NCBI RefSeq assembly: GCF_002266465.3
Contig: NZ_CP029427.2
Span: forward strand, 1,614,501 to 1,678,500
Reading direction: 5' to 3'
DNA from: Bradyrhizobium symbiodeficiens
GTDB taxonomy: Bacteria > Pseudomonadota > Alphaproteobacteria > Rhizobiales > Xanthobacteraceae
DNA length: 64,000 nt
In this document: positions 9,264 through 17,822 of the stretch, one piece after another
Layout of the letters: each line of letters begins with the position of its first letter
Numbering within the stretch: the stretch's first letter is position 1
The notes under the pieces: model-generated
What the model saw: the letters and a program-made list of their open reading frames with translations, nothing else
The model's database searches: none
What the model was told of the DNA's origin: nothing
Program-made: the position numbers and the translations under genes

Positions 9264-9908
9264 TTAGGACGGGGTCCGCAGTGAAGCCAGGCGGCTGGCG
9301 CGCAGATGTTCGCCGTGTTCGCTGACAGCCACCCAGAAGCGTGGATTGCTGCCGGATTGCATGGAAATCCACTGATAACCGGCCGCGTTCCAAGGGCGGA
9401 CGGACGAGGAGAGATTGTCGAGCACGACGTCGCCGTCGCTCATCCGGACGACCAGCACAAGGTGCCCTTGCCCACCAGCGGTGAGGACAACTGCAAGCCG
9501 CAGCGCCGATTTCGGCCAGCCCATCTCGATGAGGCGGTGCCGCTTGGTCACGGCGTAATCGTTGCAATCGCCGGCGGCGGGAGACAACGTCCAATGCCTG
9601 AGTAGCGGGTTGGTCGGTTTCTGCATCGGCGTGATGGCATCGTTCACCGAGTGATTGACCTCGCGCAGCATAGCCGACGCCCGCTCGCCGGAAGGTGGCA
9701 CCTGCTGGTCCGCAACCGTATCCTGTTCGCACTCCGTGCCATAGTTCATGCAAAACTTCACGAACTGCAGCGGTGCAAGCGCGTTGTCGTATTCGCTGAT
9801 AAAGGAGCCCGCTGCGGTTGAGGGCGCCTCGACGATCGTGTCGGCTTTGGCAGCAGTACCGGCGCAAACCAACCCGGCCGCCAGGAAAGTTCTGAAAATC
9901 CAGCTCAT
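9264..9908 (-). CDS. bacterial transglutaminase-like cysteine peptidase (BTLCP, LapG-related fold)
   Basis: A periplasmic papain-like peptidase. An N-terminal signal peptide (FRTFLAAGLVCAGTAAKA) is followed by the family's core: catalytic Cys in GDCNDYAV (about residue 115), His in GHLVLVVR (about 149) and Asp in VLDNLS (about 165). The FCMNYGTECE and PLLRHWTLSP stretches are also typical. About 214 residues is the normal length. LapG, the best-studied relative, cuts the N-terminus of surface adhesins; the substrate here is unknown. The second ATG (9908) is chosen because CGGGG then sits six bases upstream. It is flanked by two paralogous secreted proteins, a context that suggests a shared envelope role. 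Confidence 0.85.
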   Translation of the reverse strand: MSWIFRTFLAAGLVCAGTAAKADTIVEAPSTAAGSFISEYDNALAPLQFVKFCMNYGTECEQDTVADQQVPPSGERASAMLREVNHSVNDAITPMQKPTNPLLRHWTLSPAAGDCNDYAVTKRHRLIEMGWPKSALRLAVVLTAGGQGHLVLVVRMSDGDVVLDNLSSSVRPWNAAGYQWISMQSGSNPRFWVAVSEHGEHLRASRLASLRTPS

Positions 9909-10065
9909 AGTCATCCCCGTTATTCGCCATTTTTCTTGACGCTAGGGATATAACGAACCCATTAGGTTCGGGTTTTGCAGACAGTTACAGTTTTATCGGC
10001 TCCGCGAGGCTGGTTCCCGGAACCTTCGCTTGGTTAAATCTTTCTGCCGGACGCAAGTAGCGTGG

Positions 10066-10716
10066 TCAGCGGGACGGGCTCACGGAGGTCAGCGATGTGG
10101 TCGTCGTGGCCGCGGCCGTGAACAACGTCAGTGTTGGCGCTTGAGCGCTGCCACCGCTTGTATTGAGCACGACCGGATCGGTGGATGTTGCGGAGCCGCC
10201 GCGACCCTGTCCGCCTCCCGCGTTGCTCCCGCCGCCGGCGGTCGTCTCGCCGGTGGGATCGGCGCCGCTGGTCACGTCTGTCTGGATGTCGCCGGTAATG
10301 CTGGTGAAAGACGCGATCAGGGCCGCGTTTTCGGTCTTCAGGACCGCTTCCTGGATGAGCTGCGCCACACCCTGTTGCGACAGAACACAAACGGAAGCCG
10401 CAGTTCCGAGACCAGCGCCGATGGCACGGCTCTGTTCCTCATTGCTGGCTCTTGCGAGCGAAACGATGCCTTCGACGGTCTCGGGCCGCGAGGTCAAAAG
10501 GTCACGAATTTCGGAGGCTAGGCCGCCCTGACCTTCCTTGAATTGGTCGAGCAATGCAGCGGGATTTGTGAGAAACGTGTTTGCGCGCTCCGCCGAGATC
10601 AAGTTGGCGTTGGCTCCGCACGAAGCGCTGTTGCCGGTCGCCGCAAACGATGGGACGATTGTGCCGCATAATGCGGCAACGCCGAGGAGAACCGAAAGAA
10701 CTTTTCCAGATTGCAT
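10066..10716 (-). CDS. secreted two-cysteine protein, paralogue of the 8349 product
   Basis: A 216-residue protein with a clear signal peptide (MQSGKVLSVLLGVAALCGTIVPSFA). The mature region has cysteines in SCGAN and SVCVL, the NPAALLDQF and AIGAGLGTAASVC blocks shared with the 8349 product, then a low-complexity Gly/Thr/Ser tail (TTAGGGSNAGGGQGRGG onward). The frame is open upstream to 10821, but the ATG at 10716 starts exactly at the signal peptide. No named family. Located between the peptidase and the O-antigen-ligase-like gene, all on the minus strand. Function unknown; periplasmic EPS accessory by inference. Confidence 0.65.
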   Translation of the reverse strand: MQSGKVLSVLLGVAALCGTIVPSFAATGNSASCGANANLISAERANTFLTNPAALLDQFKEGQGGLASEIRDLLTSRPETVEGIVSLARASNEEQSRAIGAGLGTAASVCVLSQQGVAQLIQEAVLKTENAALIASFTSITGDIQTDVTSGADPTGETTAGGGSNAGGGQGRGGSATSTDPVVLNTSGGSAQAPTLTLFTAAATTTTSLTSVSPSR

Positions 10717-10771
10717 GATGACCGCCGAACTCTTTTTGTCTTTATAATTCACTTTGTCCAAATTTGCCACG

Positions 10772-12160
10772 TTATTTCCGCAATTCGGACGGGATCGATT
10801 GGGCCAGCCCGCAACCAACAATGGCAGCGAAGAAGACCCCGAAGCCGGGTATCTGCACCGAAAAGTCGATGCAACTATGAATCAGTCCGAGCGCCGCTAC
10901 GCTGGCGCCGATGATTGGTATGTAGCGGTCACGCTTTCGCCGCAAGCTGCTTCTTAATAAAAGGTAAATATACCAGAGGCAACACGCCACGATGAAGGCG
11001 GCGGCGGGCAGGCCGAGCTCCGCCGCAAGCTCCAGCGGTGTCGAATGGGCGCGGTCCCATATTCCGAGACTTCCGAGCTCCGCGGTCCGGTATGCCGGGA
11101 AAGTTGCCTCGAAATTGCCCCACCCGATACCAAGCATCGGATAGTCGTGGATGATGGCGATGGCGCGCTGATAGGCATTGGATCGCTGCTCGTCAAAGAG
11201 GCCGTAAGTGCCGATTCGCCCGGCAACGGCGCCGCCAACGAGTTGGAGGAGCAGCAGCGCCACGAAGGGGGTTCCCGCAACATACCCCCATCTTCGCAGC
11301 TTGCCGATCGGCAATGGCGCGAGATAAAGCCCGCAGACGAGCAGAAGTGCACAAATCGACAGCAGCAGTCCCGCGCGAGAGCCCGTCATCGCAGTCGCCG
11401 TCACGCAAATCGTAAAACCGATGCCGAGAGCGACTGGCGAAGATGAATAGAACGTGACGCGGTCCGAGAACCGGGGGGATACCGGCGCATCCGGATGGTC
11501 GCGGCGATGGGCGAAGCGAAGCAGCGGGACCAGAAATAATATCGCGCTGCTGCCCCAAAAGACCGCGGCGGTGTTTCGATTGACGAAAGTGCCGGTGGCG
11601 TAGCCCAGATAGGCTTCCTTGCGTCTCGACAACAGGCCGTTGGGGTCGCTGACTTCGGCAAGAATGCCGTACACCGCGTAGGCACACCCGGCCCAGGCGA
11701 GAATCAGTAGGAGCCGGCGTGCGCTGCTCGCGTCGGTTGAGATTGCGAATGCGCGAATGAACACCATCGCAAGCAGCAGTGGATAGCCGAGCGCGAGCCA
11801 CGGACCGCTGACCGTTGTCGAAATGCGGCTGGGAGCCGGGATGCCAAGCCCGGTCGAGGGAAGCTGCCAGACCGGATTGCCATGCGCAAATGGCGGCTCG
11901 CGCCATTCCTGGACGATGACGATCGCTGCAACCATGGCGAGCGTGACGAGCAGCGGTGTCAGGAGCCGCACATCCTCGCGGCCGATGCCCTCGAGGTCGG
12001 CCGTCACGAGGCTCGCCGCCATCAGCGCGCACCAGATGCAGATCCAAATCAGGTCGGTGGATCCGAGCGGCAGCGGCGCCAGCACGAAAACCGCAAGCGC
12101 GGCCATCCTGGACACGATGTTCAGCTGGCACTCCCCACGGGTATGATTGGCCGTTCGCAC
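10772..12160 (-). CDS. O-antigen ligase/polymerase-like membrane protein
   Basis: A multi-pass membrane protein with roughly a dozen hydrophobic segments and a large periplasmic loop. The region GIGWGNFEATFPAYR, followed by IWDRAHSTPLELAAELGL, is the signature of the Wzy_C/O-antigen ligase family: an Arg-containing loop and a conserved His before the last helices. It polymerises lipid-linked repeat units or transfers glycans to an acceptor. The start is uncertain: GTG at 12160 is shown, but GTG at 12112 or ATG at 12106 (MAALAVFVLAPLPLG), just before the first helix, are equally possible; the frame is open to 12334. With the 15071 product, this gives the locus two polymerase-type proteins. Confidence 0.8.
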   Translation of the reverse strand: MRTANHTRGECQLNIVSRMAALAVFVLAPLPLGSTDLIWICIWCALMAASLVTADLEGIGREDVRLLTPLLVTLAMVAAIVIVQEWREPPFAHGNPVWQLPSTGLGIPAPSRISTTVSGPWLALGYPLLLAMVFIRAFAISTDASSARRLLLILAWAGCAYAVYGILAEVSDPNGLLSRRKEAYLGYATGTFVNRNTAAVFWGSSAILFLVPLLRFAHRRDHPDAPVSPRFSDRVTFYSSSPVALGIGFTICVTATAMTGSRAGLLLSICALLLVCGLYLAPLPIGKLRRWGYVAGTPFVALLLLQLVGGAVAGRIGTYGLFDEQRSNAYQRAIAIIHDYPMLGIGWGNFEATFPAYRTAELGSLGIWDRAHSTPLELAAELGLPAAAFIVACCLWYIYLLLRSSLRRKRDRYIPIIGASVAALGLIHSCIDFSVQIPGFGVFFAAIVGCGLAQSIPSELRK

Positions 12161-12480
12161 TGAAACCGGAGACGAGCTCCGCGACAACGCCGATAAATCA
12201 TCAATCCGGCCCTTTCGGAAGTGATCATTCGCCTGCTGCAATCCACACAAGAAAAATATGACGCGGTGTGTCGATTGCGTCACGTGTTCGGCGCGAATGC
12301 GACGAAAATGCGCCGTCGATGTGCTCGGACACAAGCGATTGTCGGTCCAAATATCGACGTCGCGCCAAGGTTAATTAGGTGCGCGAAATCCGCGCAGGCG
12401 CGCTCGTTTTTCGGCGTTGTCAACGCGCGCAATGCCCTTTAGAAGCCGATGCTGCAGCGCAAGAGATTCTTGGAGTCGAC

Positions 12481-13683
12481 GTGGCGACGCAGGTTCACAA
12501 AGAAAAAGAACACGTCCTGTCGCTGGATAGCATTCGCGGAATAGCCGCGGTCACCGTGGTCGTGCACCACGTGATACGGATGCCGACCTTTCTCGCAGCT
12601 TTCAGCACGCCGCCGTGGATCGAGTGCTCGTATTTCCGGGCCGGAGGCTTTCTCGTCGATCTCTTCTTCGTTCTCAGCGGCATGGTCATGTCGATGAGCT
12701 ACGTGCAATCGGATTTCGGGGGCTTCTCGTTGCGCGATTTCATGGTGCGCCGCTTTGCCCGCATCTATCCGCTTCACTTGGTCATGCTGATCGCCCTGCT
12801 TCTCTTCCGCCTGCTGCGGATCGGTCTCGTCACTCTCGGCGTGATCGTCGCCGTGCCGGCCGCGTTCGAGGTCAACAACGCGTATTCGTTCGTTCTCAAC
12901 GTGTTCCTGCTGCAGTCGCTCGGATTCCTTGACTATCTGAACTGGAATGCGCCGAGCTGGAGCATCAGCGTCGAGTTCTATACGTACCTGGTGTTTGGAT
13001 TGGTCGTGCTCGGGGCTCAGCGGCTCGGCTCGCTCCGATGGCTGTATGTGTCGGCGGCGGTGCTTTCCGTTGCGAGCTGGCTGGCGCTCGCGGTGTGGAT
13101 CGGGAGGGAGGAAATCGGTGCGCAGTACGATTTCGGTATTCTGCGCTGCTTCACGAGCTTCTTTCTCGGCGTGCTCACGGTGAAGGCGGTATCCTACGTG
13201 CCGCGCACGATCGGTCCGGCGGTCAAAGGCGCTATCCAGTTCGCCGCGTTCCTCGTTGCCCTGGTGAACGTCTGTTTCATCGAGGCGTGGCCCTGGATCA
13301 GCTACCTCACGCCCCTGACATTCGCGGTCTTCCTGGGATCCTTGCTCGCGTTTCCAGATGCGGCAGTCGTGCCTCGCGTGCTGGTGACGAAGCCCCTGGT
13401 CTGGGTCGGCAAGCGCTCCTATTCGATCTACATGGTGCATGCATTCGTCATCCTGCTCGCCGAATACGGCCTCAGGGCATTTGGACATCGGCCGATCGCC
13501 TGGCTCGAATCGATTTATCCCGGTCTACCGGCGACGCTGAACTTGTTCGTGTTGATCGCGGTGGTGCTGGTGGCGTCGGATTTCACGTATCGTTGGGTGG
13601 AGCTTTCGGGCGGCAAGCTCGTCCGGCGCTGGTTCGAGGGCAATCGGTTCTCTGCCACCGCGCCCGCGACGAATTCCACGTGA
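12481..13683 (+). CDS. acyltransferase 3 family membrane protein (1 of 6)
   Basis: Integral membrane O-acyltransferase of the OafA/NodX type, about 400 residues with ten or so hydrophobic segments. The first helix carries the family motif LDSIRGIAAVTVVVHHV with the putative active-site His, followed by FFVLSGMVMSMSY and the FMVRRFARIYPLHL motif; WSISVEFYTYL lies near residue 160. It transfers acyl groups (acetyl in most characterised EPS cases) to sugars. The GTG at 12481 is chosen because TTGGAG precedes it at good spacing; upstream residues look non-coding. First of five such genes between here and 19996, divergent from the 10772 gene. Confidence 0.88.
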   Translation: MATQVHKEKEHVLSLDSIRGIAAVTVVVHHVIRMPTFLAAFSTPPWIECSYFRAGGFLVDLFFVLSGMVMSMSYVQSDFGGFSLRDFMVRRFARIYPLHLVMLIALLLFRLLRIGLVTLGVIVAVPAAFEVNNAYSFVLNVFLLQSLGFLDYLNWNAPSWSISVEFYTYLVFGLVVLGAQRLGSLRWLYVSAAVLSVASWLALAVWIGREEIGAQYDFGILRCFTSFFLGVLTVKAVSYVPRTIGPAVKGAIQFAAFLVALVNVCFIEAWPWISYLTPLTFAVFLGSLLAFPDAAVVPRVLVTKPLVWVGKRSYSIYMVHAFVILLAEYGLRAFGHRPIAWLESIYPGLPATLNLFVLIAVVLVASDFTYRWVELSGGKLVRRWFEGNRFSATAPATNST

Positions 13684-13750
13684 GGCCGAAGTCGGGGCGA
13701 CCTCAGGCGGATCGTAGCTGGTTCCGGCGAACCTGAAGAGGGAAAGAAAA

Positions 13751-14881
13751 TTGTCTCAATCTCGGGTGACATTGCGCTCGCTCCAGTGCGGACGCGGCTT
13801 GGCTGCCCTCATGGTCGTCATCTATCACACGTCGGTGATCTTTCGCGTGCCTACCTATTGGGGGGCCACTCCCTTCGGGGACGTGCCGAAGTTTCTGGAT
13901 TCAGGCGTCGATTTTTTCTTTGTCCTGAGTGGCTTCATCATTTTGGACGCGCATCTGCGCGACATTGGTTCGCCCGCACGTTTCGCGAACTACGTCTGGC
14001 GGCGCGCGGTCCGGATCTATCCGCTCTATTGGCTGGTCTTCTGCGCCGTTCTAATTCCGCTGTTGCTGACGAAAGCGGACGCTGATTTGCGCCATATTGC
14101 GCTCGAGTTCTTCCTGCTGCCTGCGTCGGGCTTGGTTCCAGACCAGAAGATCGTCGTTGTGTCATGGACGCTTTGTTTCGAGATCGCGTTTTACGCGATA
14201 TTCGGCGTCGCGATCTTCAACAGAGTCTTGGGCGTCCTGCTCGGTGTGCTCTGGCTGTTAGCTGCGCTCTACTCGCTCGGAGAACTCGTCCCCGCGAACT
14301 GGACGATTCTCTGTTCTCCATACCCCGTTCTGTTCCTAACTGGCATGGCCGTCCGACAGGTGTGGAGTTCCGGAAAGTTCCACATGCCGCTGAGCCCGAC
14401 GCTCGGGCTCGGCATTGTCATCTTCGCGGCGGCAGCCATCACGCGAGTGAATGCGCTTGGAATTCCGGCCGGGGTCGTGCAGTTGTCGTACGGCGTGGGA
14501 GCGGGTTTGATCATACTGGCTGCGGTTGAGGCCGAGCGCCGTGGGTCGGTCGAATTTCCCGAATGGCTTACGAGAATTGGAGACGCGTCGTACAGCCTCT
14601 ATCTCGTCCACTTCACCGTGCTTTCGGTGTTGGCCAAACTCATTGTGGCGACCAACGTGTCCAAGGCTGTGCCGCTGCAGGTGGTCTTTGTTGGGATGGC
14701 GGTTGTAACGGTCGCCGTCGGGGTGGCCGTTCATCTCGCTGTCGAGAAGCCGCTGCTGAAGCTCCTTGGACGCTGTCGCGCGCCGGTGCACCAATCTACC
14801 GGACAGTTCGCAGACCAGGTCCGGGGTAGGGACCGCAGCCCGCAGGAACTGGCTCGCGAGGCCTATTCCACGGATCGATGA
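13751..14881 (+). CDS. acyltransferase 3 family membrane protein (2 of 6)
   Basis: A 376-residue multi-pass acyltransferase. Motifs in order: LQCGRGLAALMVVIYHTS in helix 1 with the conserved His, FFFVLSGFIILDAH, YVWRRAVRIYPLYWL, and VVSWTLCFEIAFYAIFG. The conserved SYSLYLVHF segment sits near residue 280. It starts at TTG (13751) with GAGGGAAAG upstream. Presumed to add an acyl group to an EPS sugar; acceptor unknown. Same strand as the preceding acyltransferase, 67 bases downstream of it. Confidence 0.87.
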   Translation: MSQSRVTLRSLQCGRGLAALMVVIYHTSVIFRVPTYWGATPFGDVPKFLDSGVDFFFVLSGFIILDAHLRDIGSPARFANYVWRRAVRIYPLYWLVFCAVLIPLLLTKADADLRHIALEFFLLPASGLVPDQKIVVVSWTLCFEIAFYAIFGVAIFNRVLGVLLGVLWLLAALYSLGELVPANWTILCSPYPVLFLTGMAVRQVWSSGKFHMPLSPTLGLGIVIFAAAAITRVNALGIPAGVVQLSYGVGAGLIILAAVEAERRGSVEFPEWLTRIGDASYSLYLVHFTVLSVLAKLIVATNVSKAVPLQVVFVGMAVVTVAVGVAVHLAVEKPLLKLLGRCRAPVHQSTGQFADQVRGRDRSPQELAREAYSTDR

Positions 14882-15070
14882 ACGGAATCCTTGCTCATGC
14901 CGTCCAGGAGCTTCCGCAAGCCTTTAACGTTGAAATTGCTGAGCTTTACGGTTATGTTGCGTTGCAATAGACGGGGCGCTGAAGCATCGACCGCGTATCG
15001 GACGCCGAGGCGTCCCGTTCAAGATTGGCCGCTTTCAAGGGCGGCCGTTCCTTCACAGATTTCTGGATGA
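14882..15070. other. intergenic region before the polymerase-like gene
   Basis: A 189-base gap with no coding potential on either strand that I can support. A promoter for the 15071 gene may lie here; no clear box was identified. Confidence 0.3.
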
Positions 15071-16393
15071 ATGGCAGGCAGCGTGGCATCGAGCGAACGA
15101 GATACTCCTATATCCGTCGGGTTCTCCCTCGAGGCGGTAGCGTTTTGCCTGTACGTCGTTCGGGACGCGTTTGCCGGCGCGATGAAATTCTACTTCGCGA
15201 AGCTTCACCTCGAGGTTTTGTGGTTTTCGCCCGACTTCGTCGCGATTGTCTGCATCGGGTTGTTCATCAAGCGATGCGTCATCGACAACGGGAGCATGAT
15301 GGCGTTCCTCGTGTTCGGGCAGATCTGCGTCTCGCTCTTCATCGGCTTTTGGTTTCTCGGCAGCGCGACGGCGCTGATGTCTTCGATCAAGATGATCTTT
15401 CCTCTGTTCGTGGGCTTTTGTTTCGCCGACCGAAATTTGGGCGAGTATCGCAATTCACTCAAGATCGTCACGGCGACGCTCTACCTGAGTCTGTTTGGCA
15501 TCTTCCTTTCGAAATACTGGTCGATGCCGTGGGTCGGCTTCAAATACGAGTCCTTCGGCGCGACGCGCGAAGCGGGACGGTTGTGGTGGTCGTTCCAGGA
15601 ACAGCGACTGGCAGGCTTCGCCGCCGACAGCACGATGGCCGCCTATTTCATCCTGGTCGCCTATGTCATGACGTCGATCCGCAGGAGCATCCCGTGGTGC
15701 ATCGTCATGGGTGGAATTTCGATCTATGCGGTCCGCCTGACCACCAGCAAGACGGCGATGGGAGTTCTATTTGTTTATCTGATCGCGATGATCTTCGTCC
15801 GGTCGCTTCCATACGAGAAGCGGCTGAATACGCTGCGTTCGTTCACCCTGTGGTCCTATGGGGCGATCCTGGTTCCGATCGTGCTCATCATCCTGTTCAC
15901 CGGCGTCGATCTCTCGCCGGGAACGAAGGGCTTCTTCTTCAGCCTTCAGGATCGCATCAATAACAGCTGGCAATTGCCGTTCGTTTATCTCAGTCAGCTG
16001 ATGCCGATCGGAATCGTCACGGGATGCGGGGTAGGTTGCTTCAACTATCCTCAGCAGCTGTTTTCGAACCTTACAGACTATTGGGTCCCCGTCGACAACT
16101 TCTATATCGGCACCTACGTGATGTTCGGATTCCCCTTCGTCATCTTCATGTGGATGGTGTTCAGGTCGACCCTCATCGTCACCGATGTCTACAAACTGTC
16201 CCTTGTGTTCGTGACCAACATCTTCACGATCACTGTGCTCAGCTACGGTCCGGCGACCGGCTTGCTGGTGATTGCGTTGGGCTTCAGCGAGGTCTTCTCG
16301 AAAACTGCGACGAGGGTGTTCCAGGGCGGCGGCAAACGCGAAGTCGTCCTTCCGCCCGAGCCGCGCCTGTCGACTGTTCATGATGTGGGTTGA
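15071..16393 (+). CDS. multi-pass membrane protein, candidate EPS polymerase (Wzy-like)
   Basis: A 440-residue protein with about eleven hydrophobic segments, no acyltransferase motif, and the general shape of a Wzy polymerase. An Arg/Asp-containing loop (LAGFAADSTMAAYFI, then VRLTTSKTAMGVLFVY) resembles the family's periplasmic loop in the middle of the protein, and GCGVGCFNYP in a later loop fits the GxGxxxF pattern often seen in polymerases. Wzy sequences diverge strongly, so the call rests on topology and on its place among EPS acyltransferases and glycosyltransferases. An O-antigen-ligase-type alternative cannot be excluded. Confidence 0.65.
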   Translation: MAGSVASSERDTPISVGFSLEAVAFCLYVVRDAFAGAMKFYFAKLHLEVLWFSPDFVAIVCIGLFIKRCVIDNGSMMAFLVFGQICVSLFIGFWFLGSATALMSSIKMIFPLFVGFCFADRNLGEYRNSLKIVTATLYLSLFGIFLSKYWSMPWVGFKYESFGATREAGRLWWSFQEQRLAGFAADSTMAAYFILVAYVMTSIRRSIPWCIVMGGISIYAVRLTTSKTAMGVLFVYLIAMIFVRSLPYEKRLNTLRSFTLWSYGAILVPIVLIILFTGVDLSPGTKGFFFSLQDRINNSWQLPFVYLSQLMPIGIVTGCGVGCFNYPQQLFSNLTDYWVPVDNFYIGTYVMFGFPFVIFMWMVFRSTLIVTDVYKLSLVFVTNIFTITVLSYGPATGLLVIALGFSEVFSKTATRVFQGGGKREVVLPPEPRLSTVHDVG

Positions 16394-16459
16394 GTGGAAG
16401 AGCCGGCGCATTCTGTATGCGCGGATGGAATAGGCGCCAGTGCCGAGGGATGCAAACGG

Positions 16460-17719
16460 ATGACATTGCGCGAGCAGCTTGACCGTTACAGAGGCCATGG
16501 TCCCGGGTTTGACGCGGCGCGTCTGATTCTTTCGATTTCTATCCTTTGTTGGCACAGCGTGGTGACGTCATATGGTCACGCGGCGGAAACGAATATCTGG
16601 AATGGCTTCTTCTCCGCGCCTTTGAGCGCCTTGATGCCCATGTTCTTTGCGTTGAGCGGGTTCCTGGTGATGGGCAGTTTTGAAAGAGCGAACAATCTTC
16701 GAGGCTTCCTTGGCCTGCGCGCTCTTAGAATTGTTCCGGCGCTCTCGGTCGAAATCCTGATCTCCGCCTTCATACTCGGCACTTTGCTCACGACGGTGCC
16801 GCTGGCGAGCTACTACAGTGACCCGAAATTTTTCAGATATTTCGGAAGCCTGTTCGGATTCGTGAACTACACGTTGCCGGGCGTGTTTGCCGACAATCCC
16901 GACCCGGACAGGGTCAACCTGTCGCTTTGGACGATCGCTCCGGAATTGATGTGCTACGTGTACCTTGGTTTGCTGATGGCTCTGCGCCTCAAGCGAACCG
17001 GCGTCACGATTTCCGCAATTGTTCTTCTCGTCGTATGCCTCGCCGCGGACGCACAAAGTGGCGTTGATCGGGCCGACACGGGCGTTGTATTCGCGCGTTT
17101 TCTTCTGATCTCATTCGCTTTTGGAAATCTGATCTATCTTTGGAGTGAGTACATTCCTTTCCGATGGGACGTGTTTACTGTCGGTATCGTAGTTGGGTTT
17201 CTTTTCATCAAGACACCGGTGCTGATCTATCTCTCCCTGCTGTGCTTGGCCTACGTCATTGTTTTTGTCGGATGCGTTCCGATCGGCGTGCCGAAGCCGT
17301 TCTCGACCGGCGACTATTCTTATGGAATCTATCTGTACGCATATCCGATCCAGCAAACCTACTCGCACTTCTTCACCGGGCATCGCGAATTCTATTGGAA
17401 TATCCTCTTTTGTTTACCCGTGACGTGCCTAGTAGCGGCGCTATCGTGGTGGTTCATCGAGAAGCCGGCGCTGTCGTGGAGAAAGAGCTTGTACAAATTG
17501 CCGGTCGCCTCGACGGATTTGACATTCCTACAGATGGCAGTGCCGTTCGTTTTGTTGGCGATGTACGGAGTGCTTCTCTTCGTGACCAGCGGGTTGTTCG
17601 AGACCGGTGTGCGTCTTCGATCAATGTTGCCCTGGGTCGCCGTCTGCGCGCTCGTCGTCGTCGGTTTCAGGGTGATGTTCTTCCGTTTCTCCGGTCGCCC
17701 GAAATACCAGCAGTCGTGA
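16460..17719 (+). CDS. acyltransferase 3 family membrane protein (3 of 6)
   Basis: A 419-residue multi-pass protein. The helix 1 motif is divergent (FDAARLILSISILCWHSVV) but keeps Arg and His; PMFFALSGFLVMGSF, LGLRALRIVPALSVE, LWTIAPELMCYVYLG and GDYSYGIYLYAYPIQQ are the other family blocks. The ATG at 16460 is preferred to a GTG at 16394 because the helix 1 region follows at the usual distance. It starts 66 bases after the polymerase-like gene, probably in the same operon. It presumably O-acylates a sugar of the repeat unit. Confidence 0.85.
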   Translation: MTLREQLDRYRGHGPGFDAARLILSISILCWHSVVTSYGHAAETNIWNGFFSAPLSALMPMFFALSGFLVMGSFERANNLRGFLGLRALRIVPALSVEILISAFILGTLLTTVPLASYYSDPKFFRYFGSLFGFVNYTLPGVFADNPDPDRVNLSLWTIAPELMCYVYLGLLMALRLKRTGVTISAIVLLVVCLAADAQSGVDRADTGVVFARFLLISFAFGNLIYLWSEYIPFRWDVFTVGIVVGFLFIKTPVLIYLSLLCLAYVIVFVGCVPIGVPKPFSTGDYSYGIYLYAYPIQQTYSHFFTGHREFYWNILFCLPVTCLVAALSWWFIEKPALSWRKSLYKLPVASTDLTFLQMAVPFVLLAMYGVLLFVTSGLFETGVRLRSMLPWVAVCALVVVGFRVMFFRFSGRPKYQQS

Positions 17720-17822
17720 CTGACGTATCGCCATTCATCAGGGAATGATGGTCGGAGAAGACACGGGAGAGCTTGTCATCTTGCGATCGGACCCATTGTT
17801 GAGCTCGCTTGGAACAGAGTCC

